Below, in pieces: positions 27,201 through 39,200 of a DNA stretch of 64,000 nucleotides (its first letter is position 1; each line of letters opens with the position of its first letter). Source of the DNA: Sternotherus odoratus (Eukaryota; Chordata; Testudines; Kinosternidae); NCBI GenBank assembly GCA_032164245.1, contig JAVMKO010000002.1, forward strand, positions 97,167,340-97,231,339. The letters run 5' to 3'. The position numbers were made by a program, and so were the translations under genes. Under the pieces are notes generated by a model, which saw only the letters and a list, made by a program, of their open reading frames with translations, was not told the DNA's origin and made no database searches.

Positions 27201-30200
27201 TGACCAACCACCCTGATCATTCAGACAAACTCAGGCCCTCAGATTATATTCTCCCAGTTGAGCTTCTGAATTACATTACTTGGAGTCGTAGTCACATCCA
27301 AGGAATTTTTCTATCTGCACACCTCTGTGAGGCAGGCAAGTATTGTTGTTATCCATATTACACAAACGGGGGAACTAAGGCAGAGGAGTTACATGACTTG
27401 CTCTAAATGTCCGAGCTGAGAGTAAAATTCAGAAAAGGCTGGATTCCTCTGAGTTCAGGCCAACAGCATACACAAAAAACCTTTTTGTCAAGAATCAGAG
27501 AGGTAGCCGTGTTAGTCTGGAATTGAGGAAGTGACAAAGAGTCCTGTGGCATCTTAAAGACTAACAAAAGTATTGAAGCATAAGCTTTCGTGGGCTAATA
27601 CCCACTTCATCGGGTAACTTTTTGTTATTGGTATACTCTGAGAGTCTCTACCTGGCTGTTAGCATTACTGGGAAATCTCTCAGCATTAATATCTGTACTG
27701 TAAATTTGGCATTTTTTCTGGTCTTTTTGGAAAGAGAGATTTCATGTTTTCTTTTTCATGTTATTTAAAATCAATTCTTATTCCTTCCAGGAAGCTAGAT
27801 GAATCCAGAACTGAATGTGCTTTAAACTCTGAATGGGTAGTTAAAATTCTAATTCAGGTTCGATTTCTCTCTCCCCCACGCTGTCTCTCTACAGAATCTT
27901 ATGGCAAGAGCCTTGTATGATAATGTTCCAGAGTGCGCAGAGGAGCTGGCCTTCCGCAAAGGAGACATTTTGACAGTGATAGAACAGAACACTGAAGGCC
28001 TGGAAGGATGGTGGCTCTGCTCTTTACATGGCCGACAAGGCATTGTTCCAGGCAACCGGGTGAAACTTTTGATAGGCCCAGTACAGGATAGTCCGTCTAA
28101 CCAGGACACGTCCAGTTCAAGATCAATGCATCATGCCTATAACCAGCAGAAAGTCTACCAGACGCCAAGCTCACAAGCTTCAACTTGGGACCCGGTATAC
28201 CAGGTGCCACCTTCCCATCTGAATCAAGGCATATACCAGGTACCTACTGGCCATGGTCTACAGGAGCAAGATGTTTACCAAGTCCCACCATCTGTGCAGA
28301 GAAGCTTGGGTAGTACTGATGGTTCACCTTTCAACAGCAAGGTGGGTGCCTTGACCTTCCGATCTTTGTTTCAAAGCAGTTGTGTGCACTATGCAACAGT
28401 AGACTGAGCCTGAGGACTTAAGAATGTATGATTAAGAATGATGTGCTGGGCTTCCACTCACTTTGCTTATTAATGGGCTGCTATTTATCCCTGCAAACCC
28501 CCCTCTTTCCTGATTGAACACATGTTGCACAGGGAGAAGAAGAAAGGTCAGATGATTAATGGGCACCAGACTTCACACCAAAGGGAGACTATTCTGGGTC
28601 CGCTCCTAGAGGAGCAGCTGGTGACAGTTGTGGTAGCATCTTCCCATCCCCAAAGCACATCCGCTCCATAACACTCCACCCACTGCCTTTGTTAGCACAT
28701 AAGAGCTTAGAACTCAGGAGGCAGTATGGTGTATTGCTCATTAGCCAAGACATATTTATCTTGTTTAATTAAATAAAATGCCCAGTTTTTATGATGCACT
28801 GTCTAGTCGGAGAGGTCTCAATGGGGTGTGACATTTAAAAAAAATTTAAGGGGTGACAATATGTCCCTACCTGGAAGAACAGGAAGCCAGATAATGGTGA
28901 CAAGAAGGGATACTTTACTATAAACCCTAAAGTAAATATAAAACTTGGCAACTGTCTTCAGTGTACATGCCTATTGCATGATACAGGGCACCTTCCCAAG
29001 GTGGGAGGAGGAACTGTGCTGTAAAATCATTTGTTTCACATGATGTTGAGCATCCGACTGGCGCAGCCATCAGTAAATAAATGCATCCTGACCTGGAGCA
29101 GACAGAAGAGGGAGGGAGGCTTGAGCAGGAAGTGAGGGACCAGAAGGTGCCATAGTCTAAACTTTCATCTTGAAGTTTATACTGGCAAGCAGGTCAGATG
29201 TTTTTCTTTCTAGACTCAGCCTTTTCCATTTTGGACCTTTAGAAAACTTCTGAGACATTTGACTTATTAGAGTTTTGTTTTCATTGGTAACGAGTAGATT
29301 TTCAAAAAAGGGAACAAAGAATTGGGAAATCATTTCAACTCATGCTCTAGAGAGGTTTATTTGGGCTTTCAAAGTTATTCTTTTTTGGAAGAAAAGCATC
29401 ATTTTCTGTGTAATATCTGCTGGTGGATGAAATTGCCATCTGAAAACTACTGGCTTGCTTCACAGGTGGAGATATGATCTTTATTGGAGCAGTTAGACTG
29501 GTTTTATTAGTGGAAATCCCACCTCATTTTTCCTTCCCGCTCTCCCTGAGAGTAGATAGTAACCACCCTCGTTCAGAGACCTCTGCCTGAAGCTTTATAA
29601 CTAAGCACCTTCAAAAGCAGTTGAAGGAGGCCTGGATAAATTGCCTCTTTGGAGAACATAATTGATGAGCAACTAATCTTAGTCTGCAAAACAGTTAGAC
29701 CAACTGAGGCCACACTATGCTTTCATTCCATGTGCAAAGCTACTCACTGAAATCAATAGGGCATTCTGTACAAATATCTGATTGCAGCATGAATTTGTAG
29801 AATCTTGGGTCTCTTCAATGGTTAAATGCAAACATCTTATTGGGATGCAAACTCAGAGGCACTAAAACACCTGTTTCCTCTAAAATTCCTGCCTAAACTT
29901 GGATTTTAGAAAGCCTGGATATGCATTTTTCTGGCTGAGTCATTTTCTGAGGAAAATAAAGACCATTTGTTTAGACTGACTTTTATAACATGATTAATTT
30001 AGTCCCTTGTAAGTTATGAAAGACCATCTGTACTGCATGAAGATACATTGCTATACCACCCACTATTTGCAGACTATAATATGTTTTATAAAACATTTGA
30101 TCTCCAGAAATAGACGCTACCAGCCGGCTTAGCTCTGACTGTGAAGGAAAAATTCCCCCGTCAGTTCAGTCCTTCCCCTCCTGAATCACATCTGCTGGTT

Positions 30201-33200
30201 TATTGCTACTGAATACAACTGAAGCTCTTCCTTGGGGCCTCACAGGAAGTCTATCTGTGGGACTATCTGTGCTCCAGTTACTCAGGAAAAGATTATTCTA
30301 ATCCTGACACAAAAGAGATTTGAACCAACAGCCCTGATTCCTCACCAATCACACATTAATGACAGACTCAGCAGATGACAAACTCACTGTTAGTGACCTC
30401 CCTTGATCAGCTGCAGATAGTGAGCATGACCCATGTCCAGTTCCTGAAGTTTCCTCTGGCTGTAAATTAAAAAGACATGCTCTGGACCAAAATAATGATG
30501 CTGAAATGAAATGAAGCTGTAAGTCTGCTGGATAGGAAAGGCTCGGAGATGGACTGGGGACTGAAGGGGGAAGGAGAAGAAATAAATAAAAGATGTGTCT
30601 TTCCTAATAATCTCTACATTGTTTTGCAATTTATTTATGCTACTGTTGCACTGAGAGAAAAGCATAATAGCAACAAGATTCCAGAGCTTTTGTAAAAGAA
30701 AAGCCTAATTAAAAGGGAACTTTTTTTTTTGCTCTTGACTCCTTTGGCTGAATAATGAAGCAATCTCTCACCCCAAATCTGTACTCTCAAGGGATCGGTA
30801 AAACAGTCCTTAAGTATTAAAGAGAGCTTGAACACTTGATCCCAGGGCTCCTTGCTCTGACTTCTAAAATGATGAATATCTTTTCTCTGATTTGCAACAC
30901 CTGTCCCTCCTGTCCTAAGCAAGCTGCTCTGCCTGCTGTTGTTAACAGAGTCTCTGTTTCTCAGTGTGTTGTGGGTCTTGGCAATGCCACTGAATTGAAA
31001 GATATTCGCCTCTCAAAGAACTATATTATTATGCATGCTACATATATGTAAACCTTCTCACTGCCCAAAATAATAGCCAGAGACAACCATACTCAAAGGA
31101 GCCTTCTAAGCAGCAGCACCATTTACACTTATACACTTTTTGTATACAATTACCTATTTTTGGCTATCCAAAAATGGAGTTTGGCCTCCACACAAAATTT
31201 TACACACACAGCTTGGAAGCTATTCTTGTCTGATAAGAGTCTATCCTTAAGTAATAGAAAATCATCAGCAGCAATGATGTCAACAGATAAAGCCTTGCTT
31301 AGGTAACATGTCTTGCTGGCGGGAATTGCAAATCAAATCAAAAAAGTCCTGAAGCAGGAAATTGTGGTGATGTAACAATTCTGGAATGCTAAGTTGTTTA
31401 GAATGTAGCTGTATCACTTTCTCTCATAAAATGAAAATATCACCTTTTAAAAATGACCTTAAATTGCCTAAAACAGGGGTCTCCAAACTACGGCCCGCGG
31501 GCCGGATGCGGCCCGCGAGGTCCTCTCATCCGGCCCGCGGAGATCTTTTTGGCTCCGCGCTGGGGCCTGGAAGCGCCGCGCGGGCCGCCGCCGCCAGCCG
31601 CGGGGCCTGGAAGCGCCGCGCGCTCGGCCGCCGCCGCCAGCCGCGGGGCCTGGAAGCGCCGCGCGCTCGGCCGCCGCCGCCAGCCGCGGGGCCTGGAAGC
31701 GCCGCGCGCTCGGCCGCCGCCGCTGGCCAGGGACGGCTCGGAGCTGGGGCCGGGACGCGCCGCACCGCCACGCAGTTGCAGGGGGCGAAACAAGGAGCCA
31801 CCCACTGCCAGGCGGCGAACCGGTCTGTGGGGAGAGACCGGGTTGAGCAGGTCAGTTGGGGGGGTGAGAGACCTGGCTGGGTGGGTCATTGGGGGGGGGG
31901 GTTGGAGGGAAGGAGGTTTTGGGGTGAGAGACCTGGCTGGGTGGGTCATTTGGGGGGGGGGTTGGAGGAAAGGAGGTTTTGGGGTGAGAGACCTGGCTGG
32001 GTGGGTCATTTGGGGGGGGTTGGAGGGAAGGAGGTTTTGGGGTGAGAGACCTGGCTGGGTGGGTCAGTTGGGGGGTGGGTGGGAGGGAAGGAGGTTTTGG
32101 GGTGATAGACCTGGCTGGGTGGGTCATTTGAGGGGGGGGTTGGAGTAAAGGAGGTTTGGGGGTGAGAGACCTGGCTGGGTGGGTCATTTGAGGGGGGGGT
32201 TGGAGGAAAGGAGGTTTTGGGGTGAGAGACCTGGCTGGGTGGGTCATTGGGGGGGGGTTGGAGGAAAGGAGGTTTTGGGGTGAGAGACCTGGCTGGGTGG
32301 GTCAGTTGGGGGGTGGGTGGGAGGGAAGGAAGTTTTGGGGTGAGAGACCTGGCTGGGTGGGTCATTTGGGGGAGGGGGGTTGGAGGAAAGGAGGTTTTGG
32401 GGGGAGAGACCTGGGTGGGTCAGTTGGGGGGTTGATGTGTAGTGTTCATGTGTAGTGAACAGGTGTTCATGTGTAGTGTTCATGTGTAGTGAACAGGTGT
32501 TCAGGTGTAGTGTTCAGGTGTAGTGTTCAGGTGTTCATGTGTAGTGTTCATGTGTAGTGTTCATGTGTAGTGTTCAGGTGTTCATGTGTAGTGAACAGGT
32601 GTTCATGTGTAGTGTTCATGTGTAGTGTATCAATGTGTTATTAAATAATAACTGAATAAAATAATATTAAATAAATAATTAAAAACAACATCCATGTTTT
32701 GATTCTTTTTTATTTGGACCTCGAGTGTGTTGTCGGCCCCCGAACTGCTATTTGATAGCTAATGCGGCCCTCGGGCTGAAAAGTTTGGAGACCCCTGGCC
32801 TAAAATAATGAGGGATGGCTTAGAATATCCCTCATTGAGGATTTCTGGCTGAGTGGTGGTTTATAACAAAATTATCATGCTCATAAGTGTAGAGCATCCA
32901 AGGAATAAGAATAAAAAGCCTTCTCTTACAAATTTCCATCTATCCCTGCTCTCCCATCATGCTCTCAAAGAGATAGGAGAGTCTTGTCATTAAGGGGCAG
33001 TAGTCTGGCCGTCAGGAAACCTGGGTTCTATCCCCTGCCAGATACTTCTGTGTAATCTTGGACAAGTTCTCGGTATCTCAGCTACCTCATCTGTAAAATA
33101 TGCAGGGGTGAGTTGAAGCTACATTAATTGTTTGAAAATTCCTTTGATATCATCAGCTGGAATGTGTTATAGAAATATGAAGTACATATTACATATATGG

Positions 33201-36200
33201 TAGGTATAGCCATCCCCAGGTTAGTAACAGCTCTGAGCACTAAAACAATGGTAAAGAAAACCCCGCATTTATTCTCATTGATTTATGGTAATGCCCACTG
33301 TTTTGGAAGAAAGGCCAGTCTGAAAATTTCTAATGAAATGTTTTCCCATTGGAAAATGGAGTTTCATGAAAACCAAAAGTTTTTCATGGGAAATGAGAGC
33401 TGTCAGCAGAATTTTCTGTCAGAAAATTCAACAGAAGACAAAATATGGGACTATGATGCCCCATAGCCGTGCAGTCACAGGGAGACTGTGATGCATCCTA
33501 GTAGGAGATGTCCTCCAGCCAGGGAGCAGGATAGGGTGACCAAAACAGCAAGTGTGAAAAATCAGGACAAGGGGCTGGGGGTAATAGGAGCCCATATAAG
33601 AAAAAGACCCCAAAATCGGGACTGTCCCTATAAAATCGGGACATCTGGTCACCCTAGAGCAGGACCTATAGGAGAGAATGGTGCCATGAGGGACGGAGAA
33701 CTACAACTCCCATGAGGCACTGCAGTGACACAAGTGGATGTCAACCCATCCCAAAACAAAACATTTCAGCATTTTCTAGTTGAAATGTTTCAGAATTTGG
33801 ATATATCAACACTTCTACAGTGGACCTAGCTACAACAGAAAAAGGGTCTCTTATTCCAGAATAAGAGAGTACACCCAGGGGCTAATTCCAAAATACTATT
33901 TTGAAATAATTATTCCAGAATAGCTATTTCTGGTAAATTTCCAAGAGCAGACAAGCCCATAGTGGAACAGAACCACTGCTCCTCCCACTCTGCCACGTTC
34001 CTTTGCCTTTCCAAACCTTCTTTGCCTTCAGTGGGTTTTTTTAGGTAAACAAGGAATGCAGGAAAGGGCCTCCCATGAGGGACTTGTATTTGCTAACAGT
34101 TGCTGCTAGTTGTTTCTACTTTCTCATAGTCTCATTTCCTCAGCAGCAGCACCACCCTGCAGCTTTGGCCCAGACTTCAGCAGTGCCAGCCAGTTCAGCA
34201 ACTCAGCCACATTCTGACGTCTTTCTCCCAATTAAATAACTACTGTCCATATTTGGGAGGAAACAAAAGAGCAGATGACATTTGTTCCAGAAATGTTCTC
34301 CCTCCCCGTTATTTTTTGGTTGCTTTTTTGTTTCACATTCTATAAAGAGACACTTTGACTATGGTAAAAAACCAGCATTTATTATGCCAGGATATTTTAA
34401 TATCTAAAGGAAAGGAAAAACATTTGTACTACGTTTTGCAATCAAACAACAAATATTTCTAGTCAGACAACATAAAAATATATCCTCTTTCAAAAATACC
34501 ACATTTTCCTGTGATATGATTGATTTAAATGACTCAAAACAATAAAAGTAGTCTCTGTTTCTTTCACTTTCATGTTGCAAGTTCTACTTTGGGGATTTGT
34601 AACCTTTGTAACAAAATGTTGCTTTAGTGTTAAACATACAACACTGCAGAGTACAGCATGAATTGAAACATTCGCCTCAACAGTCAGTACTCTGTTTCAT
34701 ATAATGTACTGAAAAGATTATTCCTTCCAATTTAATGCAAACTGTTTATATATATTTAAAACAAGGAAACTTTCACTATGCTTGAGTGTATTACTATAAC
34801 TTCCCATATGACATGAGTAATAGAACAGTAATTTACAGATATAAAGCATGTGAAATTATCAGCAGTTAATCTAGCCTCCGTGGTATTTTAGAAAACCACT
34901 GAGTGAAGAAACCCTCGCCCACAAGCTGAAGTAAGATGCAGTTAGGAGTTAGTCACTGATCTGACTTGTAAAGACGCATTGTGAGGCAAAGCCCACATTT
35001 TACTCAACCGATGCTGTGTGAGTAAATAAATGAGCTCAACGTTACTCACAACATCTCACTAGGCCTGATGTTCTTCTCAGCTATTAGGAAAACACCGGGC
35101 ATATTTTTTTTCCTGGTTACATGAAAAGAACCAACAATCTGATCCACATTGGCGGATTCTGCATGAGCACTAGAATCTGCCCACGGAACCAAGTCATTCG
35201 TTTCAAAAAGAGTGTTTTATTACATTTATAAAAAGTTAATAAAATGTAAGGTTTGGAGGATTTAAACATTCCCCTGAAGGAAACCCAGCAGTGGTCGTAG
35301 TTCATGAGAACCAGAAAGAGAGTTGACTTTAAACAGAAAGTGAATCTAATCAAAAGGAACATGTTAAAAGGGGGTTAAAAAAAACTTTGAGGGAATAGTT
35401 TTCCATTAGAGAATTCAGTTCTGTTGAAATCTAAACAGTTTCTGAATTCATAGAGATTTCAACAAAATTTCATTTTGGAGGGGAAAAAAAGGAGGAAAGT
35501 TCTAGTAATGTCAGAACATCTCGTTTCAACATTTGTGGAAATATTTTGAGTTTTCTTTTCAAAATGACAATGTTTATTATATATTAGAATATAAAGTGTA
35601 AAAAAAGTCAAAATAGATCTAAACTGATGGGGGGAGGGTTTAAATTTCCTTGTGGAGAATTTCAGAATTTTCAGGTTTTGTTCCTAATCAGAATGAAAAC
35701 AATTTTTTTTAAAAAAAGTTGAAATCCCCTGTGAAAGGCAATTTCCAGTTCTTCAGACAGCTCTACTCTTTTCACAGTCCAAACTGGAAAAAATAGGGAG
35801 TAGTGCAAGGAAATCAGCATAATATATTTTAAGATTCATTTTTATTAATGCATTAAGTGTCACATTAAGGATTTTTTTTCCTTTTAAACACTATAAGGGG
35901 CTAATTCAAATCCCACTGAAGTCAATGGAGTCTGTCCATTAACTTCAGTGAGCTTTGGATTTGAAGGTGAATTTTATCTTGTCAGTGTTCCTAATTGATC
36001 TGGCTAAAATACTTCTTGCTACCAATTAAAACACTTTTGTGGGACAGAAGCAAGTCTAGAAAAAACTGACATTTTTCAATGAGGGGTTGTTAAATTTTCA
36101 CAGCCCCCTAGCATTAATGCAGTCATATGGGTATAAATATCTGTACAGCTTATTCCCATATATGTATCAAAATAAGATATCAAATATTTGTAGTGGGCCA

Positions 36201-39200
36201 GTCACCATAATAGTGAGGTACCATAATATTGAGGTACTGAGTTTTGTCCCTTATTAGCTAAAACTTTAGCTCCAAACAGAATTAAAGCATAGGCTGCTAG
36301 AGGGACTATTTGTTTTTTAGCAGAAAAGTATATTTTCCCAGTGATAGATGAGCCCAAGGCATTATGAACAAGATTTATCCACCAGACTCTTCCACCCATG
36401 CACAAATCATTCACTTCAAGTACTCCAGAGTGCATGACCTGTCATGTCACAAATGTTGTGCTGCATCAGACCCTTAGTGGTTGTGGGAGTACACTGACAT
36501 ACAGAAATCGTGAGGTCACTCAGTCTGAAATGATTAATTTTCACAGAGGGAGGGGATGAAGCCCACGTAAAGGGTATTGGGCGAGTTTTCTCTTCTGAGA
36601 AGTGTTTTCTGCTCTCAAATACTAGTTATTTAGTGCAGTATGGTGCATTTCACCCCCTCACCCCAATGCCCCCCCCCAACCAGCAAATTTATCTTCAGAA
36701 GTATTGTTCTGACCCTCTGACCCTCTATCAGTATCTATAGAAAGGAATGAAGTCTCTCAGAGGCCTGGAAACATCCCCTTCCTAGCCAGCACTGCAGTCA
36801 AAGACTGCCTCTCTGAATCCTGCTCCTACTGACATAAATGGGAGTTTTGCTAGTGACTTAATTGGCAGATGGCCCTAATGTTGACATCAGCAGGAGCAGG
36901 TCCTGAAAGGATCAAGTCATAATAAGCAATATGTTTTTCCCAGTGAAAATGTGGCACAAATGATTATCCTTTTTCTCTATAAATGCTCATTCTGCAAAGC
37001 CCGCAGAAAGGGTCTTTGTATTTTATGTATGTTTGGAATCACAAGCAGCTGAAAAACAGCAGCAAATCAGAGTAGAACCATTCCAGGCTAGATCTTCATC
37101 TGGTATAAATCAAAATAACTCCATGGAAGTCAGTAGAGTTATATTGATTTATGCTGGCTGAGAATCAGGCCATTTAAATAACTTCATAGCTAAAAATCAA
37201 TTAATAAAAAGATAAGCAATACTTAAAATAAAGCTTAATACATAATTGAAAAATAAATTGGCAGGTCTATTGTTGAGTGACAATTGAAGGGAAGTGTAAA
37301 ATCTTGGCTGGCCAACTTGACTGTACCCATATCACCCCTCTTCTCTGGTTTGAATTAAGGTCTCTGCATTGTTTCCTTCTTTTTCTCTTCTCCTGCATAT
37401 TCAAAACAAGTTGCACAACTCCTGCTTTATATTTTACAGCCTCACAGCTAAAAACATGAATCTAGCTGGCTCAAAAAAGACAAAGATCAACACTGATTTA
37501 AAAAAAATACTTGTATTTTTATTATGATAGCACAGATGCCCCAACTAAGGTTGGTCCCCATTGTACTAAGCACTTGACAGACCCATAGTAAGACAGTCCC
37601 TACCCTAAAAATCTTATAGTCTAATCCCCCAATTTTACAAAAATTTAAATATATACGTGACTTCACGCACTGTGAATTAACATAATTAGAACTTATGGTG
37701 CGTAAAGTTAAAGTACATACATAAGTCTTTGTAAGATTGGAACCTAAGCAGAGCAGATAGACAAATGGCGGGAGAAAGTAAGTAGGAGTTTCTTAGGATG
37801 CATCCAGCAACATGATATAAAACAATTCTAGGTAGGAGTAGCATTTGTCACATCTCCTTCTTTACTGATATCTTGCCATCTGAAGCCTATTTCTAAGAAA
37901 ATTCACGTGAGAACCTAAAAAAATTAGAGCTACAAACTATAGAATCTCACATTCTTTTCAATTTTCCATCAGATAATGAGGCATATATCTCACTCCACCC
38001 AGGAGGAAAATACTTTTGTTAATTTAATCTTTCCTTACAATGGGTGTTGGTTTTATAGCACTATGTATCCAACACCTGGTCCTATCCACAAACAAGGTAC
38101 AGTACAAGAAACTGTTACATATGCTTACTCCCTATCAGTATGGCTCAGTCTTTTCTGGAAGGGACTTCATTTAGGGGTAGCTCAGTTTCCATGCCCAGTA
38201 ATAAACTGTTCTTTCTGCTGGGGATACTATAAGTAAGTGTTTTATGGCAAGACACACTATCTGTCAGTTAGTGAACCTGGATTAAAAGTTAGATTAGGTT
38301 AAAACTTTACTTTAAAGTGACTTTTAAAAACATGTGCATGTTTATAACAACGTGGCTTACAAGAACTCATGAAAGGAACCTAATAGTCAAGTAAGAGTAA
38401 CTCTAGTACAGGGATGGGCAAACTTTTTTGCCCAAGGGCCCCTTCTGGGTATTGAAATTGTAGGCAGGCCATGAATGCTCACAAAATTGGGGGCTGGGGT
38501 GTGAGGGCTCTGGCTGGGGGGGTGGGCTCTGGGGTGGGGCTGGGGATGAGGGATTGGGGTGCAGCAGGGTGATCCAGGCTGGGATAGAGGGGTTCAGAGG
38601 GCAGGAGTGGATCAGAGCTAGAGTAGAGGGTTGGGGCATGGGAGGGTACAATACTCAGGAGGCAGGCTCTGACTGGTGCTTACCTCAAGCAGGTCCCAGA
38701 AGCAGCAACATGTCTCCCCTCCAGGGCCGGCGAGAGAAGTTTTGGGGCCCCCTACTCTGAGCGTTTGCCCCCCCCCCCCCCGCCAAGGGCTGGCCCGGCT
38801 CTTGCAGGTGGGTGGGGGAAGTGCTGCAGCCAGAGATGCCTCGGGAGCGGCGCGCCCCGCCGTCCTCTGCAGCCGCCGGGGCAGGGGAGGCGATGGAGCC
38901 GGGGGTGCCTCAGGGCGGCTCCTGGGGGGGCACGGGACGAGCAGCAGCAGAAGGGCTCAGGAGGCAGCCGGCCGCGGCGCCGGACACAGCCGGGGAAATG
39001 TGGTGCGGTGCCCAGGGGGGACAACTGCAAGTAGAGCTGTGTACCGGTCCCCGGACTTCAGGGGGGCCCCCTGAAGTCCGGGGCCCGGTACAGCTCTACC
39101 CATTGTACCCCCGTCACTGGCCCTGCTCCCCTCTGACTCCTATGCAGAGACACGGCCAGATGGCTATGTGCACTGCCCAGTCCGTGCTCCCATTGGCCAT

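Larger units (their letters stand above)
3229..27894 (+). other. NEDD9: NEDD9 intron 1 (about 24.7 kb), repeat-rich
   Basis: The donor is gtaagg and the acceptor 'tctctctacag'. Repeats inside are listed separately. Stretches in which I see no gene or clear element are 3229-4020, 4132-5989 (a short MIR-like tail near 4785-4830), 6325-6660, 8130-9414, 9601-10200, 10430-11275, 13680-13990, 14083-15996, 16702-17700, 18176-19094, 19500-21664, 21800-22672, 23840-25770, 25870-26820 and 26970-27285. These hold AT-rich unique-looking DNA, short homopolymers and small non-coding open frames only. A G run lies at 24276-24291. Confidence 0.85.
31474..32797 (+). mobile_element. hAT non-autonomous element with three internal arrays, copy 1
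   Basis: A 1324-bp element with inverted ends 'caggggtctccaaact' and 'agtttggagacccctg' and a perfect 8-bp target duplication 'gcctaaaa' at 31466-31473 and 32798-32805, the hAT signature. Order from left: CpG-rich terminus ('cggcccgcgggccgg'), 43-bp GC-rich array, 60-bp G-rich array, short palindrome-bearing array, AT-rich stretch, second terminus. It has no transposase. Long open frames inside come from the arrays. It lies in NEDD9 intron 2 and is in the opposite orientation to the copies at 48121 and 59706. Confidence 0.92.

Noticed and set aside
27901..28407. Exon 2 as a stand-alone 168-residue protein
   Set aside because: The last residues come from reading into the intron past a good donor; splicing to exon 3 restores the NEDD9 sequence.
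31386..32148. Two overlapping + frames of 219 and 231 codons
   Set aside because: They start outside the hAT and run through its GC-rich and G-rich arrays; no conserved domain, and the element boundaries are clear.
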